From an uncultured Dysosmobacter sp. (GTDB lineage Bacteria; Bacillota; Clostridia; Oscillospirales; Oscillospiraceae): a stretch of DNA of 5,900 nucleotides. The DNA lies in NCBI GenBank assembly GCA_934597465.1, contig CAKTSC010000105.1:1-5900 (forward strand), written 5' to 3'. Each line of letters starts with the position of its first letter. The first letter of the stretch is position 1. This document shows, one piece after another, positions 5,868 through 5,900 of this stretch. The translations under genes and the position numbers were made by a program. The notes beneath the pieces are model-generated. The model saw nothing but the letters and a program-made list of their open reading frames with translations, made no database searches and was not told where the DNA came from.

Positions 5868-5883
5868 GATAGCTGACGCTATC
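5868..5883. repeat. Inverted repeat in the rnf leader
   Basis: GATAGC (5868-5873), a four-base spacer, GCTATC (5878-5883), located 28 bases upstream of the rnfC start. It has no U-tract on either strand, so it is not an intrinsic terminator. It does not match the Rex consensus. It could be an operator half-site pair or a leader hairpin; the rest of the upstream region is outside the window, and I cannot place a promoter within 5841-5900. Confidence 0.4.
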
Positions 5884-5900
5884 GCATACTGCGCCTTATT

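Noticed and set aside
3702..5876. A very long plus-strand open frame (724 codons) opposite rnfC and rnfD
   Set aside because: It is rich in His, Gly, Ala, Asp and Val without domain structure, as expected for the reverse complement of G+C-biased third positions; the minus strand encodes well-conserved proteins throughout.
5853..5900. Possible rnf promoter in the leader
   Set aside because: No convincing -35/-10 pair at proper spacing on the minus strand; the promoter is probably beyond the right edge.

Overview
The window is a compact, high-G+C stretch in which every gene lies on the minus strand. It holds a complete six-gene rnf operon in the order rnfC-rnfD-rnfG-rnfE-rnfA-rnfB (5840 down to 630). 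This is followed by an intrinsic terminator, a control region, and the first 109 codons of the heat-shock repressor gene hrcA, which runs off the left edge. A perfect CIRCE operator and a sigma-A type promoter in front of hrcA point to a Gram-positive Firmicute (Bacillota). The high G+C, the rnf gene order and the protein sequences suggest a gut-type Clostridia member of the Oscillospiraceae kind (Flavonifractor/Oscillibacter-like). The genus is inference; the window has no rRNA or other taxonomic marker.

Right to left, in the direction of transcription: 5841-5900 is an rnf leader with a ribosome binding site and a short inverted repeat, and no promoter I can defend. 5840-630 encodes the membrane-bound ferredoxin:NAD+ oxidoreductase. 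RnfB takes electrons from ferredoxin through several iron-sulfur clusters. RnfA and RnfE form the six-helix membrane pair that holds an intramembrane iron-sulfur site. RnfG and RnfD carry covalent FMN. RnfC, with FMN/NAD motifs and two [4Fe-4S] motifs, is the NAD-side subunit. The complex couples this electron flow to Na+ or H+ export; the ion cannot be read from the sequence. The genes overlap or sit 3-19 bases apart, each with a strong Shine-Dalgarno sequence, so they are almost certainly one transcript with coupled translation.

571-603 is a perfect 14-bp terminator hairpin with a U-rich tail that closes the rnf transcript. 501-561 is a strongly G-skewed spacer. 349-408 is the hrcA control region: -35 TTGACA, 17-base spacer, -10 TACACT, and a perfect CIRCE at the predicted transcription start. 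HrcA normally represses its own operon (typically hrcA-grpE-dnaK-dnaJ), which would continue beyond position 1.

I do not see a previously undescribed system here. The details most worth a second look are the second inverted repeat with CIRCE-core pentamers over the hrcA -10 box, the Shine-Dalgarno sequences embedded in the Lys/Glu-coding tails of the upstream rnf genes, and the Ala/Lys-rich tails on RnfB and RnfC.
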